From the NCBI GenBank assembly GCA_951799405.1, contig OX637339.1, positions 19,964,001 through 20,028,000 of the forward strand: a stretch of 64,000 nt of DNA. The letters are read 5' to 3'. Both the position numbers and the translations under genes were made by a program. Below the pieces are notes generated by a model. The model searched no databases and had not been told where the DNA came from. It was given only the letters and a program-made list of their open reading frames with translations. This document shows, piece by piece, positions 20,738 to 31,451 of the stretch. Every line of letters starts with the position of its first letter. Position 1 is the first letter of the stretch. This DNA is from Agapetus fuscipes (Eukaryota; Arthropoda; Insecta; Trichoptera; Glossosomatidae).

Positions 20738-21229
20738 CGCAACTAAGCTACACATATAGTGTAACTTCTTGCATGCGTTATCCCCGAAAGGATCGCATGT
20801 GGTGATTCCGGACCGTTTTCTTTTTACAAGTAAGGGGGCCGAACTCACACCAACCACTTTCAGTTGAAGTGGAGGTTTCCCAGCTCCCGGGGGGACTGGT
20901 TCTCATTTCTTGTGAAGGCTGAGTAAGCCTTGAGATCGAACCCTTGCTCTCGGCATGGAATGCAAGCATTCTACCAATTGAGCTATCGACCTTTTTACGA
21001 GCTTGGTCGTCATCGCTACAAAGCGCCAATTCTCGAGCAAGACCCAGTTGCTGTCAGGCTGGATGGACCTTTGGTGACCGGTCTTCGGTGAAGGTTTTAT
21101 GAATTTTTCAACCCAGCGAAGAGCAAATTTGAAAATATAAATGGTATATTTTTTGTGCTCCGCCGGGATTCGAACCCACAACCTTCCCATTCAGAGTCCG
21201 CAGTGTTACCACTGAACTACGGACCGGTT
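20738..21229 (-). mobile_element. Two-headed composite SINE (C-B dimer)
   Basis: Read on the minus strand: SINE-C head and body (21229 to about 21003), the junction CTCGTAAAAAGGTCGATAGC, then SINE-B head (A box TAGCTCAATTGGTAGAATG, B box GGGTTCGATC) and body to 20738. The same junction recurs at 29878, 43795, 57476 and 61262. Confidence 0.88.
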
Positions 21230-21690
21230 GCATATATGGTGAAACTTCTTGCCGCGTTGTCCCCGAAATGGTCGCATGTGGCGAGTGAAACCTATTATTT
21301 ATTTCGGATAAGGAGGCAGGTCTTGCATAAACCTTTCAACTCATACCACCGTTTCCTGAAACCGGAGTGGCATTAGAAAAAGTCAACTAGTCCGTCTCAG
21401 TTGGTAGAGTGCTTGCATTCCATGCCGAGAGCTTGGGCTCGAACCGCGCCGAGGGTGTCAGAAATGATTTCGCGTTTCGGTGTTTATTTAAAACCCAAAA
21501 TAAAATACCAGCAAGGTTTACTCAGCCTTCACAAAATATGAGTACCAGCTCCCTCGGGAGCTGGGAAACCCCCACTTCTACTGTAGTGTTGGCGTAAGGT
21601 CAGCCCAGTTACCAGTAAAAATAAATAGGTTCTACTCGCCAAATGCGATCCCTTCGAGGAGAACCCGGCAAGAAATTTTCTATATATAGG
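21230..21690 (+). mobile_element. SINE-A copy (21386-21690), preceded by a reverse SINE scrap
   Basis: 21386-21690 has the A box CTCAGTTGGTAGAGTGCTTG, a damaged B box and the full body to AACCCGGCAAGAAA. 21230-21310 is a short minus-strand SINE 3' piece. Confidence 0.8.
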
Positions 21691-22019
21691 AGCGTTTGTA
21701 CTCGGGGTAAAGCAATTTCCATATTGTATAAACGGGCAAAAGTGTTGAATGCTACGTGTCTGTGTGTGTCCTGACCTGATCGGTCCCTTCCGTTCCTTCT
21801 ATGGATTACTCTGTGGTAGGATTATGCCACCCACACCCTCAACCGTAGAATTTGTGCTAAATTATGGTACACAACGATATACATTTACCATGATACAGTA
21901 AATTATCGATAATCTAGGTATTGTGTGAACTTTAATGTGGTATAACGATCATCATTATTGTGTTGGTCTCCTTGATCAACTGCAGCCACCGCTGCCTGTG
22001 CAACGCCTTAATACTCAAG
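21691..22019. other. Intronic sequence, nothing recognised
   Basis: No motif seen apart from GTTTGTACTCGGGGTA at about 21693, a possible MITE-R end. Confidence 0.4.
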
Positions 22020-22250
22020 TTTCACAACCAATCGATAACAGATACATAGATCGGCCATGGACAGATCCACTTCAGTTGAAGTGGAGGTTTCCCTTCTCCC
22101 GATAGGGCTGGCACGCATTTATTGTGAAGGCTGAGTAAACCTTGCCGGTATTTTATTTTTTGGAAACTGGAAATCATTTCTGACACCCTCGGTGGGATTC
22201 GAGCCCGAGCTCTCGGCATGGAATGCAAGCACTCCACCAACTGATGTTGG
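22020..22250 (-). mobile_element. SINE-A, 5' half
   Basis: Minus-strand head (AGTTGGTGGAGTGCTTGCAT), a B-box region (GCTCGGGCTCGAATCCCACC) and body. It stops near 22060, short of the 3' end. Confidence 0.8.
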
Positions 22251-22929
22251 TTTATTAATATCCTTGTAATTAATCTAATAAGCCATGTCTTGTGTGCAGA
22301 CAGGTCTTTGTATGATTTGCCTTAAATTGGTTGCTATGACAACGCATTTGGTTGCCTAGCAACCGCGTTAATACATGTTATAATAATAATTGAAAGGGTG
22401 TTAGTTTATAATGATGTTCGCATCTGAATTGATAGACAGAGCTGTGACGCTACACGGCCGGGCTACTAGAGCTAAGGCAATATTGTTATTATTTTACGCA
22501 ATTATTTATTTTAACATAAATTTTTTAAAACGGTTCGGTTCACAATTTACCACAATTTATAATCTCTACTTATTGGTCTTCACGAAAAAATGCTTGGAGC
22601 GACTTAACGCTCTCCACACCATTGCAGTCCCTTTATATAGGTACAAAAGAGAATTTTCTCGCATATTCCAGAGCATTATTCGATTTCTCGCTCAAACCAG
22701 AACGCCGTTCTATGCACTACCACCATCATGCACTACTGCCAGATTGTTCTACCTGCACTAGCGTACATGTGTAGGGGCGCGTAGGTACTTTGATTTCATA
22801 GTTCATAACAAAATGTTATTATTGGTTGCTAAAGACAATAGTCCCATACAAGCCTTGACGTTTGCTCGCCGAGAAGCAAGTTTCAAATTCAAATTCGCGC
22901 TTAGTCCATTGATAAATAGTTTTTTTTTT
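22251..22929. other. Intronic sequence; repeat N at the right
   Basis: 22411-22761 is an open frame without recognisable domains and is not called. About 22800-22912 is repeat N (ACGTTTGCTCGCCGAGAAGC). Confidence 0.45.
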
Positions 22930-23250
22930 TAAAGAAATCCTGTGCGGCAGACTCCCTAGATTCTAGAGAATCTAGGGGTCTATGACACTTGTTGTAGTGC
23001 CGCAGAGGTGTACGAGCTTGGTCGTCGCTACAAAGCGCCAATGCTCAAGCAAGACCCAGTTGCTGTAAGGCTGGATGGACCTTTAGTTACCGGTCTTTGG
23101 TAAAGGCTTTATGAATTTTTTCAACCCAGCGAAGAGCATATTTGGAAGTATAAATGTTATTTTTTTGTTCTCCGCCGGGATCCGCATCCACAACCTTCCA
23201 TTTACGAGTCCGAAGTGTTGCCACTGGACTACGGACCGTCAACCAAATTA
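22930..23250 (-). mobile_element. SINE-C next to a repeat O end
   Basis: 23008-23250 is a minus SINE-C (head GGTCCGTAGTCCAGTGGCAA, body, no LINE tail). 22930-23008 (CTAGGGGTCTATGACACTTG, TAGTGCCGCAGAGG) is repeat O, also at 8345-8433 and inverted at about 9625-9690. Confidence 0.8.
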
Positions 23251-23287
23251 AAACAAATAAAAAAAAACAGATACTCTAACCACTATA

Positions 23288-23545
23288 TCTAATCTAAATC
23301 TAAGTTGCAAAGATATGTATCATTTGAGGTTCATATTAAATGCATTTCTACAAACAGACACGCATAATTTAGCGCTTACACATGCCGCATGTGGACCTAC
23401 AATAAAAAAAACCCAATCTCAAATGAACATAAGCCCTGAAACTCTTGCCAACCTTCCCTGAAACAGGGGTGACATTAACAAAGTGAACCATTTTTTACAG
23501 TATGGGAGGTCAGCCTTATACCAACCTATAAGTCAAGGAACCACC
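23288..23545 (-). mobile_element. Module D copy, full length
   Basis: From TCTAATCTAAATCTAAGTTG to ACCAACCTATAAGTCAAGGA. A second, shorter piece (to about 23632) repeats the head end. Confidence 0.88.
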
Positions 23546-23646
23546 GTTAATATAAAAAGAGTGGCATTGGCAGAGTGAAGCAGTTTTACAGTAAGCGTGG
23601 TCAACCTCATACTAACTTATAAGTCAAGGAACAAGGAATGATATTT

Positions 23647-23902
23647 CGTCCCCCCAGTGTTAATTTGGCTTATCTATCATTTGATTCAATTATGACCTTT
23701 CAATGAAATTGTCTTAAGAATCACATTCTACACAATCTGAGCTAAGAAAACAACGTAAAACACGAAAATGTGAGAGTTGCTTTAAATATTAAAAAATAAA
23801 AATCCATTTGCATAAGACACATTGGTCCAGTACACATACAAACATAGCTCATGTGAAATTACATCTGATTGACATAAGACAAACAAGCACTAAGTGGACG
23901 AT
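23647..23902. mobile_element. MITE-G related element
   Basis: Shares the interior with the MITE-G copies at 31532 and 49203. Ends TCGTCCCCCCAGTG and CACTAAGTGGACGA are inverted and differ from the classic MITE-G termini, so it is a subfamily. Confidence 0.7.
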
Positions 23903-24231
23903 TTGGAAACAAAAAGTTTTGTGTATATTTTACATACACTAATATAAATTACAGTTCCTACTTTTCAAATATTATAAATTGGTTTTAATTACAGATGGGA
24001 TCCTGAAAAGTTGAGAAACTTTTCGGTAAAGGATAAAATTTTCATGTTAGCGGCAGTATACGAAGTCAGTCGTTTCATAGAATAACTGGGATATCATCAT
24101 CATCATCACTTGTATGATACACCGGAAAGGGTTTTGGCCTCTTCGATCGAGTATCGTCAGTTTTTGTGATATACCGATTTCTTTCTGTCAAAGAAGATAA
24201 TCGGTAGTTATTTGACTAATCTATAGTATAA

Positions 24232-24510
24232 GTTGCAAATATATATTACATGCAAGATTCACGGTAAATGCATTCCCATTAGCAGAAACGTATAAGTTTG
24301 TGCTTACGAATACTGCATGTGTACTTACAAATTAATTATATCTGCCAAGATAGATTGTTATACGGAACGAGATATCTCATTTTTTTCATTAGATATTTTA
24401 CGATAAAAGAAAAACAATTTTGTTTTTGATTACTTGAGTATACATATTTTATACCACAACCGGTTTCGCAAACGTCCGTTTGCATCGTCAGGTGGTTAAA
24501 TTAATACTAA
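24232..24510. repeat. Module D scrap, AGATAGATTGT motif and a CTGACGA hairpin
   Basis: 24232-24330 is a module D tail piece (minus). About 24348-24385 has AAGATAGATTGTTATACGGA then CGAGATATCTC, repeated diverged at 24855 and 25235. 24450-24510 (minus) contains CTGACGAT, the stem GCAAAC/GTTTGC and GAAACCGG. Confidence 0.55.
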
Positions 24511-24770
24511 GCGTTCCTTGACTTATAGGTTGGTATGCGGCTGACCACCCATACTGTAAAAAATTGTTCACTTTGCCAATGTCACCCCTGTTTCAGGGAA
24601 GGACTGCAAGAGTTGCAGGGCTTATGTTCATTTGAGATTGGGTTTTTATATTGTAGGTCCACATGCGGCATGTGTTAGCGCGAATTTATACATGTTTGCT
24701 TGTGGAAATGCATTTAATATAAATCTTAAATGATTATATATCTTTGCAGATTAGATTAGATTAGATTTGA
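24511..24770 (+). mobile_element. Module D copy, full length
   Basis: Starts TTCCTTGACTTATAGGTTGG and ends TTAGATTAGATTAGATT, with the typical centre (CCCCTGTTTCAGGGAAGGAC). Confidence 0.9.
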
Positions 24771-25299
24771 ACGAATTGTATTGCATGTTAAATTTAATAG
24801 CTCGTCATAAAGGAAGATATTTATCTTGTTTTATATGATAACCTATTTTCAAAGATAGATTGTCAAACAGATCGAGATATTTCATTTATGTCACTAGATA
24901 TTTATCGACTTAATTTTCATTTTAACTTTAAAAGCTCTTAATAAAGGACGATTGCGATACGCGGTAGATAAATATTTCAAATGAAAAAAAAACGTTTCCC
25001 GTAAACATAGAACACCTTCTGCCACTTGATTCCTCTGAAATAAATAGCATTTTATTCAAATCTATGCTTAAAAATTGTAAAAAAATCTAAAATTATCACC
25101 TATATGTTTGAATTTAACTCTTAAACCTTCCTGCAACTAAAAGATGAATCCACGGCTCTAACATCCTTCAGGGTGAGATGCAAAAAAAAAATACAGAACG
25201 ATAATTGTTTCGTTTTTTATGACTATCTATTAACCAAGATACATTGTCATACAGAACAAGATATCTTGTTTTTAATTTCCAAGAACCGTGCACTTCTTA
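24771..25299. other. Intronic sequence with dispersed GAGATAT motifs
   Basis: Two further AGATAGATTGTC/ACATTGTCATACAGAACAAG stretches with GAGATATTTC or AGATATCTTG lie at about 24855-24890 and 25235-25270. Otherwise unrecognised. Confidence 0.45.
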
Positions 25300-25800
25300 T
25301 TCCTTGACTCATAGGTTGGTATGAGGCTGACCACCCATACTGTAAAAAATGGTTCACTTTGCCAATGTCACGCCTATGTCAGGGAAGGTCGGCAAAAATT
25401 GTGGGGCTTATGTTCATTTGAGGTTTGGATTTTATTTGTAAGTACACATTCAGCATTTGTAAGCGCGACTACACGTATTGGTTTGTGGGCATACATACAT
25501 CAAGTATGTATACAAAGAAAGTGTGAAAGGAAAAAGAGGGAAGGGACGACCGAGAAAAGTATGGAGTGATCAGATTGTGGAGATTGTGAAAGAATGGGAT
25601 ATACAAAGTGAGCGTAAAAGAAGAAAATGCATGAAAAAGGTGATGGATATGAAGGAATTGAAAGAGGTATGTCAGGATAGGAAAAAATGGAGGCAACTCT
25701 GCAGAGGCTCTGGCCACCCCTAGCGGAATGGCGACAGAGTTACAGTTACATCTGAGAGCTTTAAATAAATATATACTTGCAACTTAGATTATAGATTATA
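25300..25800 (+). mobile_element. Module D interrupted by LINE-E2
   Basis: Module D starts at 25302 and ends TTAGATTATAGATTATAG near 25800. A LINE-E2 3' fragment (about 25500-25750, KYVYKESVKGKRGKGRPRK ... RKKWRQLCRG, tail GTTACAGTTACA) is inserted, with TACAT on both sides. Confidence 0.88.
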
Positions 25801-26189
25801 GTGCACAATAGGCTCATACCAGATTTGAGTTTATTTTTTTTCCACGGCGAGCAAACGTCACACCTTTATAAGTCCTTGGCAACTTGTAACAAAATATTTA
25901 TTTGCTTTTTCCTGACAAGCAGGCCGAATGACATCATAATTTTTTAACGCAAATTGAAATGTGCCGTTTTCATTCAGTGGATTTCATGCATTTGCAGTAA
26001 CACTTATATTATAATGAATATTATACTTTAAACTGTCCTAGTACCTAAACTTCTCTCAATCACGTTAACCGAAAATATGTATTAACATTCAATAACTCAC
26101 TAGGAGTGCCGTTTTATATTTCATACATTTTCGATTAACGCAATCGAGGGGAGTTTACTTATATGTTTTAGATTCAAGGAAATATTCAC
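25801..26189. other. Repeat N (inverted) and a MITE-R-like piece
   Basis: 25845-25960 is repeat N in reverse (CCACGGCGAGCAAACGTCA). About 26095-26160 resembles the MITE-R interior (TAGGAGTGCCGTT, ATCGAGGGGAG). Confidence 0.45.
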
Positions 26190-26224
26190 CCGGTGACAGG
26201 TTAGAACGGCAAAGTGACAAAACG

Positions 26225-26310
26225 ACACATGAGATGATGATGATGAGTTGATGATTTCTGTATAGCGCCGTTTTAGTGATGTAGCCACTCCAAGGGCGCT
26301 TAAATGAGAT
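26225..26310 (-). pseudogene. CR1/L2-type LINE 3'UTR fragment
   Basis: On the minus strand AAGCGCCCTTGGAGTGGCTA ... AAACGGCGCTATACAGAAAT then ATC repeats. This closely matches the 3'UTR of the intact LINE (14174-14215). It splits the left foldback-like array. Confidence 0.8.
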
Positions 26311-26871
26311 AACGACACATGACACAACGACACATGTCAGAACATCACAATGACAGAACGTCGCATGGAAAAAACAACACATAACAAAACATCACATACC
26401 TAAAACAGAACATGTCAGAAACGGCACATGAAAAAACACCGCAAACAAATATGTTGTTTCCACACGGCATATAATAATAATAATCTATCTATAATCTATA
26501 CGGCATATAATAATAATAATAATATGCGTTTATTCTAGCTTGGTCATGTGGAGGGTGCAATACATGACCAGCCATAAAAAAAATAATACATCAATGGAAA
26601 AAGTACATATAAAAATACAAAAATGCGGAAACATGAAAATATGCGACTCCTTCGGGGATAACACGGTTAGAGGTTGCTTTTTTACGTACAGATTATTATT
26701 ATTATTATTTTATCTTATAATGATAATCGGGAATGTTAATGTTTTATGTAAGCTTGGCCAAATAATAAACGCAGTTGTTCCATTTTCTCATGACTCACTT
26801 TTTTGTCATGAGGTTTATGGTGTTATGTGATGTTTTGTCATTGGACGTTTTCTCATTTGCACTTTCTGGTA

Positions 26872-27152
26872 TGGGGCCGTCCATATATTACGTCATTCGA
26901 ATTAAGGGGGGGGGAGTCTGGTCTGCGGATGATGGCAAATGATGTACGAGTACCAAAAGTGACGTCGTTCTTGTAAATACCAATTTCTACAAAATATACA
27001 TAATATTATGTAAGATATATCTATAATTATTAATTATTAAGCTCATCCATTATTACAGCAAGAGGGGGAAGAGGTCATCAGATAATGACTATAGGATAAT
27101 TGTAGGAGGGGGGGGGGGTCGAAAATCGCCAAAAATCGATGACGTAATCTAT
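26872..27152. mobile_element. MITE with GGGGCCGTCC end
   Basis: Close relative of 2733-3017: GGGGCCGTCCATATATTACG ... GATGACGTAATCTATGTCC. The right terminus is degenerate. Contains G-runs of up to about 10. Confidence 0.85.
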
Positions 27153-27189
27153 GTCCTTTTTCAGGTATGCGATATTTTGTCATTATAAT

Positions 27190-27420
27190 TATTATATAAG
27201 GCTAATTTATTTTAAATAACAAATGATAAGAGAGTGACGTTTTTGTGTGTGTCACACCTCAAGGGCCCTCTCCGATCACGGATAAGGCTTTTTAAAAAGA
27301 TGTTGTCTTGAGTGCTCCCCGAAATACACCCACAGATTTGGAGTTCTTCACTCCGGGTGGAAGTATATTCCGCTCTACCGAACCCGCAACACGGAATCAG
27401 ATGATGTTGTGTCATTGTGA
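27190..27420 (-). pseudogene. LINE 3' end sharing its tail with SINE-C
   Basis: The minus strand matches 51172-51365: CCGGAGTGAAGAACTCCAAA, TGTGGGTGTATTTCG, then GGGCCCTTGAGGTGTGACAC and the AAATAAA end. The encoded end (SGVKNSKSVGVF-like) fits a LINE C-terminus. Confidence 0.75.
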
Positions 27421-27520
27421 TGCACTTTCCTGTGATATTCTGTCATTGTAAGTTCTGACATGTGTCGTTCTGTCACTGTGCTGTTCTCACATGGAACCGT
27501 TCACCCATTGTTGGTTCGAC

Positions 27521-27718
27521 TATCGATCACGCGATATTAAATATTTATAGACCCGTAGAAGGTCTACCACAGGACTGGCTTCCACCAATTCCAGAGAGGT
27601 TATGGTAGCATTTAAAATTTAATCATTATTTTTTTGAGTTCACTTTTTTTGTAATTCCTACAAAAAAATGTTAGGATGATTTATTTGGTGAGCGCAGTTT
27701 TTGTGTCAGTCACATATT
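27521..27718. other. Intronic sequence, nothing recognised
   Basis: Only a short SINE-C tail scrap (GATTTATTTGGTGAGCGCAG) at about 27677. Confidence 0.4.
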
Positions 27719-27970
27719 TCTCATTCCTTGAATTATAGGTTGGAGTGAGGCTGACCACTCATACTGTAAAAAATGTTTCACTTTGCCAATGTCACCCTTG
27801 ATTCAGGACGGAAAAAGTTGTGGGGTTTATGTTCATTTGAGCTTTTGATTTTATTTCGTAAGTACACATGCAGCATACATAAGCGCGAACTAAAACGTGC
27901 CTGTTTGTGGGCATGCAATTAATATGATTTTTAAATATTAATATGTACATCTTTGCAGCTTAGATTATAG
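27719..27970 (+). mobile_element. Module D copy, diverged
   Basis: Starts CATTCCTTGAATTATAGGTT and ends GCAGCTTAGATTATAG. Confidence 0.85.
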
Positions 27971-27984
27971 ATATGGACAGCTCA

Positions 27985-28565
27985 TATCTCTCATATTTAT
28001 TTGACAAGATAACTCGTCACACATGACTAGATATCTCGTCATTATCTGACAGGATAAATCTACACACAGGACTAGATATCTCGTCTTAATTTGACGAGAC
28101 AACTCGACACACATGACTAGATATCTGCTCATTATCTGACGGGATAAATTATCACAAAGAACTAGATATCTCGTCTATATTTGACGAGACAACTCCTCAC
28201 ACAAGACCAGATATCTCGTCATTATCTGACGGGATAAATCATCACAAAGAACTAGATATCTCGTCTTTATTTGACGAGACAACTCCTCATACAAGACCAG
28301 ATATCTCGTCATTATCTGATGGGATAATCATCACAAAACACTAGATACTTGTCTTTATTTGAGGAGACAACTTCTCACACAAGACGAGATATCTCGTCAT
28401 TAATCTTCACAAAGATCAATACATCTCGTATTTATTTGATAAATTATATTAAAATTAGTATGATAAACAGTGTTAGATGCCTCGTATTTATTGATGGATA
28501 TCTTGAACAGATATACGGTCACACAAAACAGATATACGGTCACACAAAACAAGATATCTCGTCAT
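27985..28565 (+). repeat. Higher-order tandem array (45-bp subunits, about 90-bp repeats)
   Basis: Two alternating subunits (AGATATCTCGTCATTATCTG... and AGATATCTCGTCTTTATTTG...) form about 90-bp repeats for four to five rounds, then decay. Each subunit starts with CTAGATATCTCGTC. ACGAGATATCTCGT is a perfect palindrome at about 28384. Confidence 0.9.
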
Positions 28566-28934
28566 ATAGCAAATATTAAACCTGTATTTCACATACATTT
28601 GACGAGATCGTCTCTAGCAGTCATTAAGATAAAGACTGGCCGTGTATTGTGGGGGTTTCCCACTCCCCGCAGGGAGATGGTTTTCACCTTAGCCTGACAT
28701 TGATTTATTGCCTATCCTCCAGGCGCGCAAACAGCACATACGCAGCGCGATTATCAAGACGAAAACGCTTTAATATGCTGAAACCATAGCGGACTGCGTT
28801 ATCCAAATCTACTGAAAGATATCTTTTAAGTATGTTTTGTGGTTAGGAGTGATTTATTTGGGTATTTACGTTGTTCTTATTTTATACACAACTGAAAAAT
28901 AGCTGGTCCTTTTTTCGGATAAGCAATAAATAAA
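28566..28934. other. Intronic sequence with a SINE scrap
   Basis: GGGGGTTTCCCACTCCCCGC at about 28650 is a SINE 3' scrap. The rest is unrecognised. Confidence 0.4.
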
Positions 28935-29190
28935 AATATTAGGATGATTTATTTGTTGCGTGCTGTTTTTGGGTGAATTAAACCTCAAGAAAACTGTGTG
29001 AACTTGGTGGTCGCTATAGGAAGCACCAATTCTCAAGTAAGACCCAGTTGCTGTAAGGCAGTATGGACCTTGGGTGACCGATCTTTGGTAAGGCAGATGA
29101 TTTTTTCAACCGGGTAAAGAGCATAGTATGAAAAATTATTTATAACTTTGAACTTTCGATTACTAGTTACCACTGGACTACAGACTGATC
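28935..29190 (-). mobile_element. SINE-C with LINE-like tail, decayed
   Basis: Tail AGGATGATTTATTTGTTGCG on plus, body (AAGTAAGACCCAGTTGCTGT, TTTTTTCAACCGGGTAAAGA), head remnant TAGTTACCACTGGACTACAG. Confidence 0.75.
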
Positions 29191-29208
29191 TATAATCTGT
29201 TTGTTAGG

Positions 29209-29560
29209 GTTTGGTGGTTCACACTGTGAAAGTCCATTGTATTTATTTAAAGAAAAACCACACAGTTTCAATTCACTATTATTTATTAAGTAATTATGCT
29301 CGAACGTTTTCGCCTTAAAAGGCATTATTAGGAGCAGTGACAAGCGTCTTTAGGACAAAAAAAGGCCAACATCTTGTCGGTTACACCAAAACCGTCCTTC
29401 GAAAACGCAGTTGTTTGCTTGGGCATAAACAACAAAAAAAATCATCGTAGAGCTATGGGAGTTAGCGCATTAGAAAGAACAGAAAATTTTAAGTAGGATA
29501 GCATTCATAACTCATTTTCTCACAAAACGTCGCTTATCCTTTTAATAGTCGATATTTTTA
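29209..29560 (-). mobile_element. Repeat I (reverse) joined to a MITE-F part
   Basis: 29209-29340 is repeat I in reverse (TTATGCTCGAACGTTTTCGC). 29341-29560 is the right part of MITE-F (GGTTACACCAAAACCGTCCT, GGGAGTTAGCGCATTAGAAA), ending CCTTTTAATAGTCGATAT. Confidence 0.75.
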
Positions 29561-29675
29561 ATTACGCTATCGAGGTGTCAATAGTAAATGACGAAGCTAG
29601 AACCGGTGATGACTTCAACAAAGGAAATTTGTTTGCCACAGCCTTGTCCACTCGACCATAGCGTCGACTTGCTTT

Positions 29676-30146
29676 GGACTCTGAATGGAAGGTTGTGGGT
29701 TCGAATCCCGGCGGAGCACAAAAAAATACCATTTATATTTTCAAATTTACTCTTCGCCGGGTGGAAAAATTCATATACCTTTACCATTGACCGGTCACCA
29801 AAGGTCCATCCAGCCTTACAGCAAGTGGGTCTTGCTTGAGAATTGGCGCTTTGTAGCGACGACGACCAAGCTCGTAAAAAGGTCGATAGCTCAATTGGTA
29901 GAATGCTTGCATTCCATGCCGAGAGCAAGGGTTCGATCTCAAGGTTTACTCAGCCTTCACAAGAAATGAAAACCAGCCCCTCCAGGAGCTGGAAAACTCC
30001 CACTTCAACTGAAAGTGGTTGGTGTGAGTCCGGCCCCCTTACCCGTAAAAAATAAATAGGTCCCGAATCGCCACATGCGACCCCTTCGGGGATAACGCAG
30101 GCAAGAAGTTACACTATACATATGTGTAGCTTAGTTGCGTTTTTTT
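29676..30146 (+). mobile_element. Two-headed composite SINE (C-B dimer), near complete
   Basis: SINE-C part (GACTCTGAATGGAAGGTTGT, GGGTTCGAATCCCGGCGGAG), junction CTCGTAAAAAGGTCGATAGC at 29871-29890, then the SINE-B part with A box TAGCTCAATTGGTAGAATG and B box GGGTTCGATC to the 3' end ACACTATACATATGTGTAGC. The best reference copy of the dimer. Confidence 0.9.
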
Positions 30147-30519
30147 GCGAAGACCACTAGGTCTTTAAGATTATTATATTGAAGCTAAAACATTTACGAG
30201 TTGATAATGTTTCTTATAAAACCTTTATGGTCAAGTATACACCCAACCCAGCTACGCTACCACCCACAGCTTATTGTGAACTGATCGTAGTGTGATACGA
30301 TTCATACGAATGGTTAAGTTTTTGTCTGTGCATGTTTGCCTATGATTGTGTGTCTATGTGTTTTAACTTACTTATGATTGTATGTCTTTGTCTTTTACTT
30401 ACTTGTAGAGGTGTCTCTAGAAAGAAGTATTTGAATATATATACATACATATATCTACTCGTGTTCATTCGAAGCGTCTGCCCGAGATCATTCTAGCATA
30501 GACTGGTACATGCTAGACT
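30147..30519. other. Intronic sequence, nothing recognised
   Basis: A TG-rich stretch (about 30320-30420) with repeated TATGATTGTGTGTCT-like text. No gene. Confidence 0.4.
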
Positions 30520-30950
30520 AGTCTTTAGTCACTCTTTAAATACGGATTGCAGTGCGTTAGAAGAGGAGTGGCTTTTAACACCCGAGCCGTGAAGCCACCA
30601 GTACAGAAGTCAAAGTGTGAACCATATGTAATCAAATTGTAAAAACAAATTGTGTAAAATAAATTCAATCCCAGTTTTATTAAAGTAAGCCCGAAGTGAA
30701 TCATCCGGGAATCGAACTCACAACCTTCTGAATACGAGCCCGTATACTTAAACACTAGACTAAATACCCTTGGTAGGGATCAAAACCTAGCCCTCTTGCT
30801 TTGAACGCAAGCATTCTACCAACTGAATTATTCAATGCATTTCATCCGGCAAATTCCCAAGTTACAAAAAGTTGCACTATATGTACAGCTTATTTAAGAG
30901 TCCTTGGGGAGGCTAATGCCATTAAGCAGCGCTATATAAAATTGGCCATT
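30520..30950 (-). mobile_element. Another tRNA-headed SINE plus SINE-A and LINE scraps
   Basis: The minus strand at about 30775-30690 reads GTCTAGTGTTTAAGTATACG and GAGTTCGATTCCCGG, tRNA-like A and B boxes. 30775-30840 keeps a SINE-A/B head in reverse. 30890-30950 is a LINE 3'UTR piece (AGTCCTTGGGGAGGCTAATG). Confidence 0.6.
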
Positions 30951-31451
30951 TATTATAATTATCGTATTTTTCATGATTACTCATAAAAATCAATTTTCAC
31001 TGTGTGAATACAAAAAATCTAAAAAGGCAAATAAGTTTCTTTGAGCTTTTATTTTTGATGGCACGCTCACATCCATACAAACGCTCAGAATGCTGGCGTG
31101 GGGTTGTATGGAGACGCCGAGGTATGCGCCCGGCTCAATATTAAGACCGCATTCATTTTATTGAACCAAATGTTGACCCTTTATTGCTTGTAAGCGACAT
31201 TCTTCCAGGAACTGTACGCTTTAAGCAATCATAAGCCATTAAAAGTCACAGGCAGTGAGTAACAACATAGAGGAGCGGAAACTAACTTACTGCATTGATA
31301 CATACTGTAGTGTTTTTGCGGGTCGGAAAGTCTCTAAATTAAAACATATTGGTCTTCTTTCTGGATATTTATTTACACATAATTTATTTTACAATTTACA
31401 TTTATTTTTAACACTTTTAGCAACTCAAATTTATTTACTATAGCAAGGCTA
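30951..31451. other. Intronic sequence with a repeat I tail
   Basis: ATTTTCACTGTGTGAATACA at about 30993 matches 17110-17130. The rest is unrecognised. Confidence 0.4.

Larger units (their letters stand above)
26190..27520. mobile_element. Foldback-like locus with inverted degenerate arrays
   Basis: The left array (about 26197-26455) repeats forms of ACGACACATGACA/ACATCACA. The right array (about 26785-26870 and 27415-27505) repeats the complement (TGTGTCATTGTGATG, CTGACATGTGTCGTTCTGTC). Between and within them sit LINE 3' pieces, a GGGGCCGTCC MITE and AAT-repeat microsatellites. Confidence 0.5.

Noticed and set aside
28020..28560. CRISPR-like array
   Set aside because: Regular spacing but the 'spacers' are themselves repeats; eukaryotic setting and no cas genes. 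It is a higher-order tandem array.
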